Source: an uncultured Lachnospiraceae bacterium (lineage in GTDB: Bacteria; Bacillota; Clostridia; Lachnospirales; Lachnospiraceae). Taken from it: 64,000 nucleotides of DNA. Made by a program: the position numbers and the translations under genes. The stretch covers positions 62,001-126,000 of the forward strand of contig CAIFEV010000004.1 of the NCBI GenBank assembly GCA_903789615.1, read 5' to 3'. Below are positions 33,789-41,872 of the stretch, one piece after another (the first letter of the stretch is position 1; every line of letters starts with the position of its first letter). The notes under the pieces were generated by a model that was not told the DNA's origin, ran no database searches, and saw only the letters and a program-made list of their open reading frames with translations.

Positions 33789-34731
33789 AATGAGTAAGAA
33801 ATCCGCGTTTTGTGAAAAAATTCCCTTCCATGTCTTCGGTCGTGGAGAGTCCGATATCGACTCCCATATCCGGCCAGTATCCCAGCTCCACGCCCTTGGC
33901 ATACACGCCGATGGCCTGTGCCGTGTAACCGGACCCGTTCAGATGCGTATTGTCGATCTCTGTATGCCGCAGTTTCGTGGATATATCGCCTTCAAACGCC
34001 CGGCGATAATCCTGCTTCCCTGCCTTCAGGCCGTTGAGCTTCAGACCGTTCATCACCAGATAGCGTCTGGCAAGGAACACATGATCCCCGAAGGCATCCA
34101 CAAGCGCCTGTTCATAGGTTGTGTTGCTGATCCCGAGTCCGTCATCCGGCTCAAACCAGATAGATTCCGGATCGTCCGGGTCGTCGGTGGACGAAATGAT
34201 GATGTACCGGTCGCAGCCGGCCTTCTCTATCATCTCCTGATACTGCTCAATCAGCTCCGGCAGACTGTCCCATCCCCCGTTGTCACCCATCTCAATGATC
34301 ATGATGTCGTTTGACTGGTCGCCGTATTCCGCGCACCGCTGCATGATTTCCAGCGTATTCTCGCCGGCGATGCCGAAATTATTGGTCTTGATACCGGTCA
34401 GCTGCTCCAGGACCTCCGGATAGGATATCCCGTCCCCGTTTATCCCCTGGGTCATGGAATCCCCCCAGCAGTTGATGGTGCTTTCATCCAGAACCGATTC
34501 CTGATCACCGGAATCCGAAAACAGGTCCGGTATGGCAAATGGTTCGTCCAATGTGTCCGACGATGCATTTCCGTCCAGTCCTTCATCTGCGCCGCCTTCT
34601 GCCCCCTTCTTTCCCGGGTGCAGTGCCGAAATCGCGCAAAGAACTGTCAGCAGACCAGCTGCGGCAAGACCGGTCCGGATCCTTAATTTTCTTGCTTTTC
34701 CCCCCTGTCCTCCTTCTTCTTTCACTTTCAT
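33787..34731 (-). CDS. Secreted or anchored SGNH/GDSL hydrolase
   Basis: Serine esterase-fold protein of 314 residues. An N-terminal membrane anchor (GLAAAGLLTVLCAISAL, about 22-38) is followed by a linker rich in Gly, Ser and Asp, then the SGNH blocks: NCWGDSMTQG with the nucleophile Ser, the Gly block NFGIAGENT, the Asn block EMGDNGGW, and the C-terminal DNTHLNGSGY with Asp and His. It should act outside the membrane on an acyl or acetyl ester, perhaps on cell-wall glycans. It begins 15 bases after the butyrate kinase stop with AAGGTGA before the ATG, so it shares that transcript. Confidence 0.82.
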   Translation of the reverse strand: MKVKEEGGQGGKARKLRIRTGLAAAGLLTVLCAISALHPGKKGAEGGADEGLDGNASSDTLDEPFAIPDLFSDSGDQESVLDESTINCWGDSMTQGINGDGISYPEVLEQLTGIKTNNFGIAGENTLEIMQRCAEYGDQSNDIMIIEMGDNGGWDSLPELIEQYQEMIEKAGCDRYIIISSTDDPDDPESIWFEPDDGLGISNTTYEQALVDAFGDHVFLARRYLVMNGLKLNGLKAGKQDYRRAFEGDISTKLRHTEIDNTHLNGSGYTAQAIGVYAKGVELGYWPDMGVDIGLSTTEDMEGNFFTKRGFLTH

Positions 34732-34746
34732 GTGCCTGTCACCTTA

Positions 34747-35835
34747 TCACTGACTCACAGGGGTTCCTGTGTATATTTTAGGGCGTTCCTGTCCGGTAAG
34801 AACCCGGTACGCACCCGCTGCCATCGCCTCGTGCTCCAGCTCGCCCGGGTAGGAATACACCGGGGCGATCCAGCCGCAGCGTGTCTTTATGGTCTCCTCG
34901 ACCTCAGGGAATCGCATCAGCCCGCCGGTCAGAATAATCGCGTCCACTTTTCCCTCAAGTACCGCAGCCATCGATCCGATCCACTTACAGCACTGGTAGA
35001 TGCCGGCGTCCCAGACAGCCTTCGCCTGACTGTCGCCCGCTTCAATCTGCGCGTGAATTTTGTCGGAGTCCGACGTTCCGAAATAGCTGCTTAAGCCTCC
35101 CGCCTGCGAGCAGAGGTCCCGGATCTCCCTGGGCGTTTTGTTCCGGAAGTATTTCAGGACATCGGTCACCGCCATGCTGCCCATGCGCGTAGGTGTGAAC
35201 GGTCCTTCGCCGCCGCCCGCGTCGTTTCCGTCAATCATGCGGCCGTGGCGGTGTGCCGTGATGGATATGCCGCCGTCGATATGGCAGACGATATAGTTTT
35301 TCTCTTCGTATGTCTCGCCCATGCGTGCGGCGTGATACCGGGCCGTCGCCTTAAGATTCAGCGCGTGGGAAACCGCCCGGCGGCGTATTCCCTTCACGCC
35401 GGTGAAGCGGGCAAGATCCTGCAGCTCGTCGACAACCGGCGGATCCACCATCAGTACCAGGCCGCCGTACTCCTTGTGCAGCTGCGCAGCCATCTGAACG
35501 CCGAGCATGGATGAATGGTACAGTCCTCCCCGGCAGTTTTTGGTGTCATCAATAAGCTTCTGATTGACCAGATACGTGCCGCTCTCGCACGGAGCACAGC
35601 TGCCGCCGCGTCCGACGATCGCGTCAAGACCGGTCAGATCGATGTTGTTGTCTTTTATGAATTTCCCGACGACCTTCATCCGGTACGGGAGCTGGTCGTT
35701 TATATCCGGGAACTTCAGCAGAACGCTGGAGTCATGAAATACAGACGTCTGGAAAATCTTCTTTTCATTGAGGTGAAGCGATACCTTCGTGGACGTCGAA
35801 CCCGGATTGATGCACAGAATCTTATACTGCTTCAT
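34747..35835 (-). CDS. buk: Butyrate kinase
   Basis: Converts butyryl phosphate plus ADP to butyrate plus ATP, the last step of one fermentative butyrate route; branched-chain acyl phosphates are also used by the family. The acetokinase-fold signatures are ILCINPGSTSTKVSL at the start, VGRGGSCAP, HIDGGISITAHRHG and DAIILTGGLMR. The ATG at 35835 gives 362 residues, the family length; the frame extends upstream only through a repeated DNA segment. The usual partner ptb (phosphotransbutyrylase) is not in the window. Confidence 0.93.
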   Translation of the reverse strand: MKQYKILCINPGSTSTKVSLHLNEKKIFQTSVFHDSSVLLKFPDINDQLPYRMKVVGKFIKDNNIDLTGLDAIVGRGGSCAPCESGTYLVNQKLIDDTKNCRGGLYHSSMLGVQMAAQLHKEYGGLVLMVDPPVVDELQDLARFTGVKGIRRRAVSHALNLKATARYHAARMGETYEEKNYIVCHIDGGISITAHRHGRMIDGNDAGGGEGPFTPTRMGSMAVTDVLKYFRNKTPREIRDLCSQAGGLSSYFGTSDSDKIHAQIEAGDSQAKAVWDAGIYQCCKWIGSMAAVLEGKVDAIILTGGLMRFPEVEETIKTRCGWIAPVYSYPGELEHEAMAAGAYRVLTGQERPKIYTGTPVSQ

Positions 35836-35859
35836 TTTCCTGAAAATCCCTTCAAAGTC

Positions 35860-35915
35860 TTTAAAGCTGATTCTAACACACTTCAAAACTTTTAAAGTTG
35901 ATTCTAACACACTTC
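35860..35915. repeat. Two tandem 25-bp repeats upstream of buk
   Basis: Copies at 35860-35884 and 35891-35915 differ at one base and have a 31-base period, about three helical turns. Read on the minus strand each contains TGTTAGAAT, which resembles an extended -10 element. They sit between buk and the divergent DMT transporter gene and may be regulator-binding sites or duplicated promoters. Confidence 0.7.
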
Positions 35916-35960
35916 GGTATGGTATGATAACAAAAAGCTTTTTGGGGGGCGCATTACCAC

Positions 35961-36827
35961 ATGACATCATACATATATCTTATTCTGCAGACACTGCTGT
36001 TCAGCTTTGGCGGAATGGCCATCAAGCTGACCGGAAATTTCCTGTCGCCTTTCATGACTTCTCTCTTCCGCTTCGTGATCGGCAGTCTGATCCTCTTTTG
36101 CATCCAGCTTGCCAGACACAAACGAGTGCGTCCGGCGTTCAGTTTTCTTGTAGTGCTCGGCGGCATCTTCAAGGCTGTCCATTACATGGCCGAGAACTAC
36201 GGTGTCATGGCCGGATACTCCTACGGAACTGTGCTCGTGCTTCCGTCACAGACCATCACGGTACTCATCGTTTCCGCCATTCTGGGGCAGGACCGGCTGA
36301 CACTGCGCAAATTCTTTGGTACACTTCTCACAATCCTCGGCGTTGTGCTGGTATCCTGGAACGGTGCCGGCGCTTCGGAATTTCTGAACGGTCAGGCCAG
36401 ACTCCTTCTCATCCTCAGTCTCGGCGGTGTCGGCGCCGGCCTGTTCAATGTAGTCCAGAAAAAACTGGTTGCCGATATGGACCCGGTTGCACTCAACTAT
36501 TCCATGTTCCTTGTCGGTGCGCTCGTATGCCTTCCATTTCTTCCTGCCGGCGGGGCGCTGCTCACCGGCACTCCGACACCGCTCTCGGTCCTCGGGATGC
36601 TGGAACTGGGTATGGTGACAGCCGTCGGATTCCTTCTGCAGGCTCTCGCCATGAAACGCGTGTCGGCGCTCATCGCGACCATTATCCAGAGTTCGATGTC
36701 CATCCTCACCATCCTCTGGTCCGCGGTGCTCTTTCACGAGCCCGTCACCGGATGGGTGATCGGGGGAACGGTTATATTTGTCATCGGCATCCTGGCCGTC
36801 AATCTGCGAAAGGGTAAGAAAGCATGA
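35961..36827 (+). CDS. EamA/DMT-superfamily transporter
   Basis: Drug/metabolite transporter-type permease of 288 residues with about ten membrane helices in two EamA repeats (IYLILQTLLFSFGGMAIKLTG at the start; the second near LLILSLGGVGAGLFNVVQ). The substrate cannot be told; relatives export amino acids or metabolites. It leads a three-gene operon: its TGA overlaps the ATG of trmL by four bases. A G-rich run (GGGGGG) 11 bases before the ATG acts as the ribosome site. Confidence 0.87.
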   Translation: MTSYIYLILQTLLFSFGGMAIKLTGNFLSPFMTSLFRFVIGSLILFCIQLARHKRVRPAFSFLVVLGGIFKAVHYMAENYGVMAGYSYGTVLVLPSQTITVLIVSAILGQDRLTLRKFFGTLLTILGVVLVSWNGAGASEFLNGQARLLLILSLGGVGAGLFNVVQKKLVADMDPVALNYSMFLVGALVCLPFLPAGGALLTGTPTPLSVLGMLELGMVTAVGFLLQALAMKRVSALIATIIQSSMSILTILWSAVLFHEPVTGWVIGGTVIFVIGILAVNLRKGKKA

Positions 36828-37333
36828 TTCACATTGTTCTGTATGAGCCGGAGATCCCGTACAACACCGGCAATATCGGCCGCACCTGCGTGGCGGCGGG
36901 CGCCAGCCTGCATCTTATAAAACCGCTGGGTTTCTTTCTCGATGACAGGTATATACGCCGCGCCGGCCTGGATTACTGGCCGCGTTTGAAACTGCATCTG
37001 TACGAGGATTTCGGCCAGCTTCAGAAAGAAGCGCAGGCGCACCGGAGCCGGATCTGGCTCGCGACGACAAAGGCGCACCAGGTGTACACCGATGCCGCGT
37101 TCGGGCCGGACGACTATATCATGTTCGGGCCGGAGAGCCGGGGGATACCGGAGGAGATTCTGGTCGGCCACGAGGCGGACTGTATCCGCATTCCGATGAT
37201 GGAGTGCGAACGCTCTCTGAATCTTTGCAACTCTGCCGCCATCGTACTCTACGAGGCACTGCGGCAGAACCATTTTCAGGGGATGAAGAAAGACGGGCAG
37301 CTGCACAGGCTGCACTGGAGGGATGATACATGA
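36824..37333 (+). CDS. trmL: tRNA (cytidine/uridine-34 2'-O)-methyltransferase TrmL
   Basis: SPOUT-class methyltransferase that modifies the wobble base of tRNA-Leu. The 169 residues show all three SPOUT motifs: PEIPYNTGNIGRTC (motif 1), MFGPESRGIP (motif 2) and ECERSLNLCNSAAI (motif 3, the knot and SAM site). Start and stop both overlap neighbours by four bases (ATGA), so translation is coupled with the transporter gene and nth. Confidence 0.93.
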   Translation: MIHIVLYEPEIPYNTGNIGRTCVAAGASLHLIKPLGFFLDDRYIRRAGLDYWPRLKLHLYEDFGQLQKEAQAHRSRIWLATTKAHQVYTDAAFGPDDYIMFGPESRGIPEEILVGHEADCIRIPMMECERSLNLCNSAAIVLYEALRQNHFQGMKKDGQLHRLHWRDDT

Positions 37334-37986
37334 CGGTACAGGAAAAAGCACTCGAAGTAATCCGGAGACTGAAAGCCGTATATCCGGCGGCGCAGTGCAC
37401 ACTGGACTATGAAAACGCGTGGCAGCTCCTCGTCTCGGTTCGGCTTGCCGCGCAGTGCACAGACAAGCGGGTCAACATTGTCATGCAGGATCTGCTGAAG
37501 GAATTCCCGGATGTAGAGGCTCTGGCTGCGGCGGATCCGACCGACATCGAGGCCATCGTGCGCCCCTGCGGGCTCGGGCACAGCAAGGCACGTGACATCA
37601 GCGCATGCATGAAGGTTCTGCACGCGCAGTACCACGACCGGGTTCCGGACGATCTGAATACGCTGCTAACGCTTCCGGGCGTCGGGCGCAAGAGCGCGAA
37701 TCTCATCATGGGCGACGTATACGGAAAGCCGGCTATTGTGACGGACACGCACTGCATCCGCCTCTCAAACCGCATCGGGCTTGTCGACAACATAAAAGAA
37801 CCCGCGAAAGTGGAAAGAGCACTCTGGAAGATTATCCCGCCGGAAGAGAGCAATGATTTCTGCCACCGGCTCGTCGATCACGGGCGCGCCGTCTGCATGG
37901 CAAGGAATCCGGAGTGCAGAAAATGCTGCCTCGCCGACATCTGTCGTTTCGCAGAAAGTCAGCGGGACAGCATACAGGAGTCCTGA
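37330..37986 (+). CDS. nth: Endonuclease III
   Basis: Base-excision repair glycosylase/AP lyase that removes oxidised pyrimidines. The helix-hairpin-helix LLTLPGVGRKSANLI carries the catalytic Lys; the catalytic Asp is in IVTDTHCIRLSN; and the C-terminal [4Fe-4S] ligands follow the Cx6Cx2Cx5C pattern in CMARNPECRKCCLADIC. It has 218 residues, a normal length. It is the last gene of the transporter-trmL-nth operon and is convergent with pgi. Confidence 0.96.
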   Translation: MTVQEKALEVIRRLKAVYPAAQCTLDYENAWQLLVSVRLAAQCTDKRVNIVMQDLLKEFPDVEALAAADPTDIEAIVRPCGLGHSKARDISACMKVLHAQYHDRVPDDLNTLLTLPGVGRKSANLIMGDVYGKPAIVTDTHCIRLSNRIGLVDNIKEPAKVERALWKIIPPEESNDFCHRLVDHGRAVCMARNPECRKCCLADICRFAESQRDSIQES

Positions 37987-38005
37987 TATTTTTATTTCGG
38001 ACGAA

Positions 38006-38027
38006 AGACGCATCTTTTCCTGCGTCT
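38006..38027. terminator. Weak hairpin between nth and pgi
   Basis: AGACGCA (38006-38012) pairs with TGCGTCT (38021-38027) between the two convergent stop codons. T runs are poor on both sides (ATTGCC, TTTCG), so this is a tentative terminator. Confidence 0.35.
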
Positions 38028-38039
38028 ATTGCCCGCCTG

Positions 38040-39620
38040 TCAGATGTCAAGCATCCGGCTGTACTGCGCCAGTGCGCCGTCTGTCTCGTGTGCAAGAACT
38101 TTCTTCGCGAGAATCTTGCCGAGCTGAACGCCTTCCTGGTCGAAGCTGTTCAGGTTCCAGCAGAAGCCCTGGAACATAACCTTGTTCTCATAGTGCGCGA
38201 GCAGGGCGCCGAGAGTCTTCGGGTTTACCTGATCGCCGGTGATGATGCTCGACGGCCTGCCTCCCTCGAAGTTCTTGTTCCGGTCTTCGCTGCTTCTGCC
38301 GCACGCGAACGCGACGATCTGGGCCGCCACATTGGCGCACAACTTCTGCTGGCTTGTGCTCCCCTGAATCGTGTCGTCCATTCCGCACTGATTCTTCCTG
38401 AATCCAATGAACTGCAGCGGGATGATGTTTCTTCCCTGATGAAGCAGCTGGTAGAACGAGTGCTGCCCGTTCGTCCCCGGCTCACCGAAGATAACCGGAC
38501 CGGTCGGATAAAAGACCGGCTCTCCGAAACGGTTCACGCTCTTGCCGTTGCTCTCCATGTCAAGCTGCTGCAGATGTGCCGGGAAGCGGGACAGCGCCTG
38601 CGAATACGGCAGGATTGCCGTGCTCTCGTACCCCAGAATATTTCTCTCGTACACGCCGATCAGCGCGTCGAGCATATCCGGGTTCTTCATCGGATCACTC
38701 TCCGCTGCCTTTCTGTCCTCGGCCGCAGCACCTTCCAGGAACTGCGCGAAGACTTCCGGTCCGAACGCAAGTGAGAGAACCGCTCCGCCGACCGCCGACG
38801 TGGACGAGTACCGTCCGCCGATATAGTCGTCCATGAAGAACGCCGCGAGATACCCTTCATTCTTGGCGAGCGGGCTCGTCTCACTCGTCACGGCGATCAT
38901 GTGCTTTGCCGGATCCAGGCCGTCCTTCACGAGCGCATTCTTGACAAATGTCTCGTTGGTCAGCGTCTCAAGCGTCGTCCCCGACTTGGAGACCAGAATA
39001 AAAATCGCATGGGCCACATCGGTCGAGTTCAGAACCTGCGCGGCGTCATCCGGATCCACGTTGCTGATGAACTTCGCCGTCATCTTCAGGGTTCCGGATG
39101 CCTTCGCCCAGTTCTCCAGCGCCAGGTACATCGCTCTCGGACCCAGGTCGCTGCCGCCGATGCCGATCTGAACAACTGTGGTGAACTTCTCGCCGTTCTC
39201 ATTTACGATTTCACCGGCATGTACTTTATTTGCAAAGTCGGCAATCCGCTCCTGCTGCTCCACATAGAAAGCTCTCTTGTCAACGCCGTCGGCTATGACA
39301 GCGTCTCCCAGCTGACCTCTCGTCAGATGATGCAGAACCAGTCTCTTCTCACCGGTGTTGACAACGGCGCCGTTATACAGTTCCCGGAACTTCTCAGCCA
39401 GCTGGGCCTCACCGGCGAGCTTCACGAGCTTCTCCAGGATCGCATCGTCGACAGCCTTGGCAGCGTAATTGTAGTCCAGGCCTTCCGCCATGGGGATATG
39501 ATACTTCTTTACGCGCTCCGCTCCGTTCTCACCGCTCATGGCTGCCTTGAGATCAACTCTCCCGGTATCCTCAAGTTCGCCTGCCGCGGCAAGCTGATCA
39601 AAGTTTTTCCATTCTGCCAC
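38040..39620 (-). CDS. pgi: Glucose-6-phosphate isomerase
   Basis: Interconverts glucose-6-phosphate and fructose-6-phosphate in glycolysis. The 526 residues carry the PGI landmarks VVQIGIGGSDLGPRA (about 150), LVSKSGTTLETLTNE (about 208), GGRYSSTSAVGG, and the C-terminal active-site segment NLNSFDQEGVQLGK. The start is a GTG at 39620 with AAGGAAG six bases upstream. An extended -10 element is about 50 bases before it. It is transcribed alone. Confidence 0.95.
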   Translation of the reverse strand: MAEWKNFDQLAAAGELEDTGRVDLKAAMSGENGAERVKKYHIPMAEGLDYNYAAKAVDDAILEKLVKLAGEAQLAEKFRELYNGAVVNTGEKRLVLHHLTRGQLGDAVIADGVDKRAFYVEQQERIADFANKVHAGEIVNENGEKFTTVVQIGIGGSDLGPRAMYLALENWAKASGTLKMTAKFISNVDPDDAAQVLNSTDVAHAIFILVSKSGTTLETLTNETFVKNALVKDGLDPAKHMIAVTSETSPLAKNEGYLAAFFMDDYIGGRYSSTSAVGGAVLSLAFGPEVFAQFLEGAAAEDRKAAESDPMKNPDMLDALIGVYERNILGYESTAILPYSQALSRFPAHLQQLDMESNGKSVNRFGEPVFYPTGPVIFGEPGTNGQHSFYQLLHQGRNIIPLQFIGFRKNQCGMDDTIQGSTSQQKLCANVAAQIVAFACGRSSEDRNKNFEGGRPSSIITGDQVNPKTLGALLAHYENKVMFQGFCWNLNSFDQEGVQLGKILAKKVLAHETDGALAQYSRMLDI

Positions 39621-39670
39621 TGTGAACTTCCTTTCCCATTCGATAAATGTTTGAATGCGTTACTACCGAT

Positions 39671-39679
39671 ATTATATCA
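39671..39679 (-). promoter_or_regulatory. Extended -10 promoter of pgi
   Basis: TGATATAAT on the minus strand: a perfect TATAAT (39671-39676) with the upstream TG of an extended -10 element, about 50 bases before the GTG start. No clear -35. Confidence 0.55.
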
Positions 39680-39784
39680 CACAGCCCGGCGCAATAGCAT
39701 CGTCATGAAGGGAGGCACAAAAATCTTTCCGAAAACGCCTCCCGGCAGATGCGGACGCAGAGTCCTTCCGGCAGATGCAGGCGG

Positions 39785-39813
39785 TTGCAGGGAGGGACAG
39801 CAGGTGCTAGCAT
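39785..39813 (+). promoter_or_regulatory. Candidate thiC promoter
   Basis: TTGCAG (39785-39790), 17 bases, TAGCAT (39808-39813), with a TG one base before the -10. Transcription would start near 39820 and leave a leader of about 135 bases. Confidence 0.45.
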
Positions 39814-39819
39814 AGAAAA

Positions 39820-39955
39820 GTAACTGTCAATCTGGCAAAGGCTTACTGCGCTCTTTTCCCGGAACATTTTAGAGGAAAACGCTGCGGTGTTCTTTGCCCG
39901 GCCTGTTGGGAGCACCACCTCAGGCCCGAATCAGCTCATGAAAGGAGCAGGTACT
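39820..39955 (+). ncRNA. Structured thiC leader, no THI box seen
   Basis: Three successive structures fit: a long arm closed by GGCAAAG (39834-39840) with CTTTGCC (39892-39898) and enclosing TTTTCC/GGAAAA (39854-39859, 39874-39879); then GGCCTG/CAGGCC (39900-39905, 39921-39926); then GCTC/GAGC (39934-39937, 39945-39948), whose right arm contains the Shine-Dalgarno GGAG. The last could hide the ribosome site. The conserved CTGAGA core of the TPP riboswitch is absent, so it is either a different regulator or a chance fold. Confidence 0.45.
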
Positions 39956-41269
39956 ATGAAACGTTACTACACAACCCAGATGGATGCCGCCAGAAAAGGC
40001 ATCATCACGCCCGAGATGAAGACGGTGGCAGAGAAAGAACACCGCACGCCGGAGGAGATCCGCGGATGGGTTGCCTCAGGAAAAGCCGTGATTCCGGCAA
40101 ACCGCCTTCACACCTGCATCGACCCGAACGGTGTCGGTTCCATGTTAAGGACCAAGATCAATGTGAACCTCGGCGTATCCCGCGACTGCCGGGACTACGA
40201 CGTCGAGATGAAGAAGGTCATGGACGCCGTGGACTGCGGCGCCGAGGCCATCATGGACCTCTCGAGCCACGGCAACACGCAGCCGTTCCGGCAGAAGCTT
40301 ACGCACGAATGTCCGGCTATGATCGGAACGGTTCCGGTCTACGACGCCGTCATTCACTATCAGCGGGACCTGAACACACTCACCGCGAAGGATTTTATCG
40401 ACGTCGTGCGGCTTCACGCGCAGGACGGCGTCGATTTCGTAACGCTTCACTGCGGAATAACCCGGAAAACAATCGAACAGATAAAGTCCGGCGGCCGGAA
40501 GATGAATATCGTGAGCCGCGGAGGATCTCTGGTCTTTGCATGGATGAGCATGACCGGGCAGGAGAACCCGTTTTATGAATATTTCGACGAGATTCTTGAC
40601 ATCTGCCGTCAGTACGACGTCACGATCTCACTCGGAGACGCGTGCCGTCCGGGATGCCTGGCCGACGCCACAGACGGCGTACAGATCGAAGAGCTCCTGC
40701 GTCTGGGTGAGCTGACCCGCCGCGCGTGGGAAAAGGATGTGCAGGTTATGATCGAGGGACCGGGCCATGTGCCGATGGACCAGATCGCTGCCAATATGAA
40801 GCTCGAACAGTCCGTATGCCACGGCGCGCCCTTCTATGTCCTCGGACCGCTTGTGACAGACATCGCTCCGGGATACGACCACATCACGGCGGCCATCGGT
40901 GGCGCCATCGCCGCCATGAACGGCGCGGCTTTCCTGTGCTATGTGACTCCGGCCGAACATCTAGCCCTTCCGAATGTCGATGACGTCCACGAGGGGATCA
41001 TGGCGAGCCGGATCGCCGCACACGCCGCCGACATCGCCAGGGGTATTCCGGGAGCACGCGAGCAGGACGACCGGATGGCTGATGCACGACGGAAACTTGA
41101 CTGGGAAGCCCAGTATAAAGAGGCGCTTGACCCGGAACATGCAAAGTCCATCCGCGACAGCCGCCTTCCGGAGGACGACCACTCCGACACCTGCAGCATG
41201 TGCGGAAAGTTCTGCGCCGTGCGCAGCATGAACAAGGCACTCGCCGGAGAGACGATCGATATCCTTTAA
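39956..41269 (+). CDS. thiC: Phosphomethylpyrimidine synthase ThiC
   Basis: Radical-SAM enzyme that rearranges aminoimidazole ribotide to the pyrimidine (HMP-P) of thiamine. The 437 residues include [24 protein letters not shown] and the C-terminal CSMCGKFC, which binds the [4Fe-4S] cluster in this unusual radical-SAM family. Bacterial ThiC proteins of this shorter type lack the long N-terminal domain of the E. coli enzyme. The ATG at 39956 has AAGGAG eight bases before it; an in-frame ATG six codons upstream has none. No other thiamine genes are adjacent. Confidence 0.95.
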   Translation: MKRYYTTQMDAARKGIITPEMKTVAEKEHRTPEEIRGWVASGKAVIPANRLHTCIDPNGVGSMLRTKINVNLGVSRDCRDYDVEMKKVMDAVDCGAEAIMDLSSHGNTQPFRQKLTHECPAMIGTVPVYDAVIHYQRDLNTLTAKDFIDVVRLHAQDGVDFVTLHCGITRKTIEQIKSGGRKMNIVSRGGSLVFAWMSMTGQENPFYEYFDEILDICRQYDVTISLGDACRPGCLADATDGVQIEELLRLGELTRRAWEKDVQVMIEGPGHVPMDQIAANMKLEQSVCHGAPFYVLGPLVTDIAPGYDHITAAIGGAIAAMNGAAFLCYVTPAEHLALPNVDDVHEGIMASRIAAHAADIARGIPGAREQDDRMADARRKLDWEAQYKEALDPEHAKSIRDSRLPEDDHSDTCSMCGKFCAVRSMNKALAGETIDIL

Positions 41270-41315
41270 AGACCACTCTCCTGCCGAACCGGAAACTTCA
41301 TCCCTGCGATAAAAC

Positions 41316-41355
41316 AAGCCGCAGCCCTGCAATTAAGGACTGCGGCTTTTTCTTA
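41316..41355. terminator. Bidirectional terminator between thiC and ilvN
   Basis: AAGCCGCAG (41316-41324) pairs with CTGCGGCTT (41340-41348), followed by TTTCTT on the plus strand and by GTTTTA on the minus strand. It lies between the convergent stops. Confidence 0.9.
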
Positions 41356-41385
41356 CCGGATGCGCCATTCACTTCAGCGGTCTTC

Positions 41386-41859
41386 TCACTTTTTTGCCAT
41401 CGCGATCGTCCCGGTCCTCTGCGTCTCGAGGATGCCGAACGGTTTGCACAGCATGATGAAGTCCTCGATGGACTCGGGATCACTGGCCATCTCGATGATC
41501 ATATATTTCGGAGAGACATGCATGATCTTTGCGCCCATGACGGAGCACAGCTCGATTAAAGCCGCGCGGTTTGTCGCCGAGTATGCGACCTTTATCAGAA
41601 GCATCTCCAGCTCCACCGTCCTCGTCTCGTCGAGCCGGCGCACCTTGATGACATCGACCTTTTTGTTCAGCTGTTTCTCGATCTGCGAGATCGTCCGCTC
41701 GTCGCCGGTGGATACGATCGTCATGCTCGAGATATCCCTCTGGTCGGTCGTTCCCACAGCCAGGGAGTCGATGTTAAAACCGCGGCGCGCAAACAGCCCG
41801 GAGATCGCAGAAAGAACGCCGTCCTTGTTCTCAACCAGAACCGAAAATATTCCTCTCAT
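41386..41859 (-). CDS. ilvN: Acetolactate synthase small (regulatory) subunit
   Basis: Regulatory subunit that makes acetohydroxyacid synthase sensitive to valine. The 157 residues have an N-terminal ACT domain (FSVLVENKDGVLSAISGLFARRG) and the ALS_SS C-terminal domain. It starts 13 bases after ilvB on the same strand, with GGAG before the ATG, so it is translated from the ilvB transcript. Confidence 0.94.
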   Translation of the reverse strand: MRGIFSVLVENKDGVLSAISGLFARRGFNIDSLAVGTTDQRDISSMTIVSTGDERTISQIEKQLNKKVDVIKVRRLDETRTVELEMLLIKVAYSATNRAALIELCSVMGAKIMHVSPKYMIIEMASDPESIEDFIMLCKPFGILETQRTGTIAMAKK

Positions 41860-41872
41860 ACAGCGTCTCCTC

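Larger units (their letters stand above)
39621..39955. other. 335-bp intergenic region between pgi and thiC
   Basis: No credible gene. From left to right it holds the pgi promoter (minus strand), a seven-base-pair hairpin (GGGAGGC 39710-39716 with GCCTCCC 39737-39743), two copies of CCGGCAGATGC (39742-39752 and 39768-39778), a candidate thiC promoter, and a structured thiC leader. Confidence 0.7.

Noticed and set aside
35836-35970. 45-codon N-terminal extension of butyrate kinase
   Set aside because: It is translated from the duplicated 25-base repeat and has no ribosome-binding site; the family length fits the start at 35835.
39820-39955. TPP riboswitch upstream of thiC
   Set aside because: Expected by position, but the CTGAGA core and partner segments were not found, so it is reported only as an unidentified structured leader.
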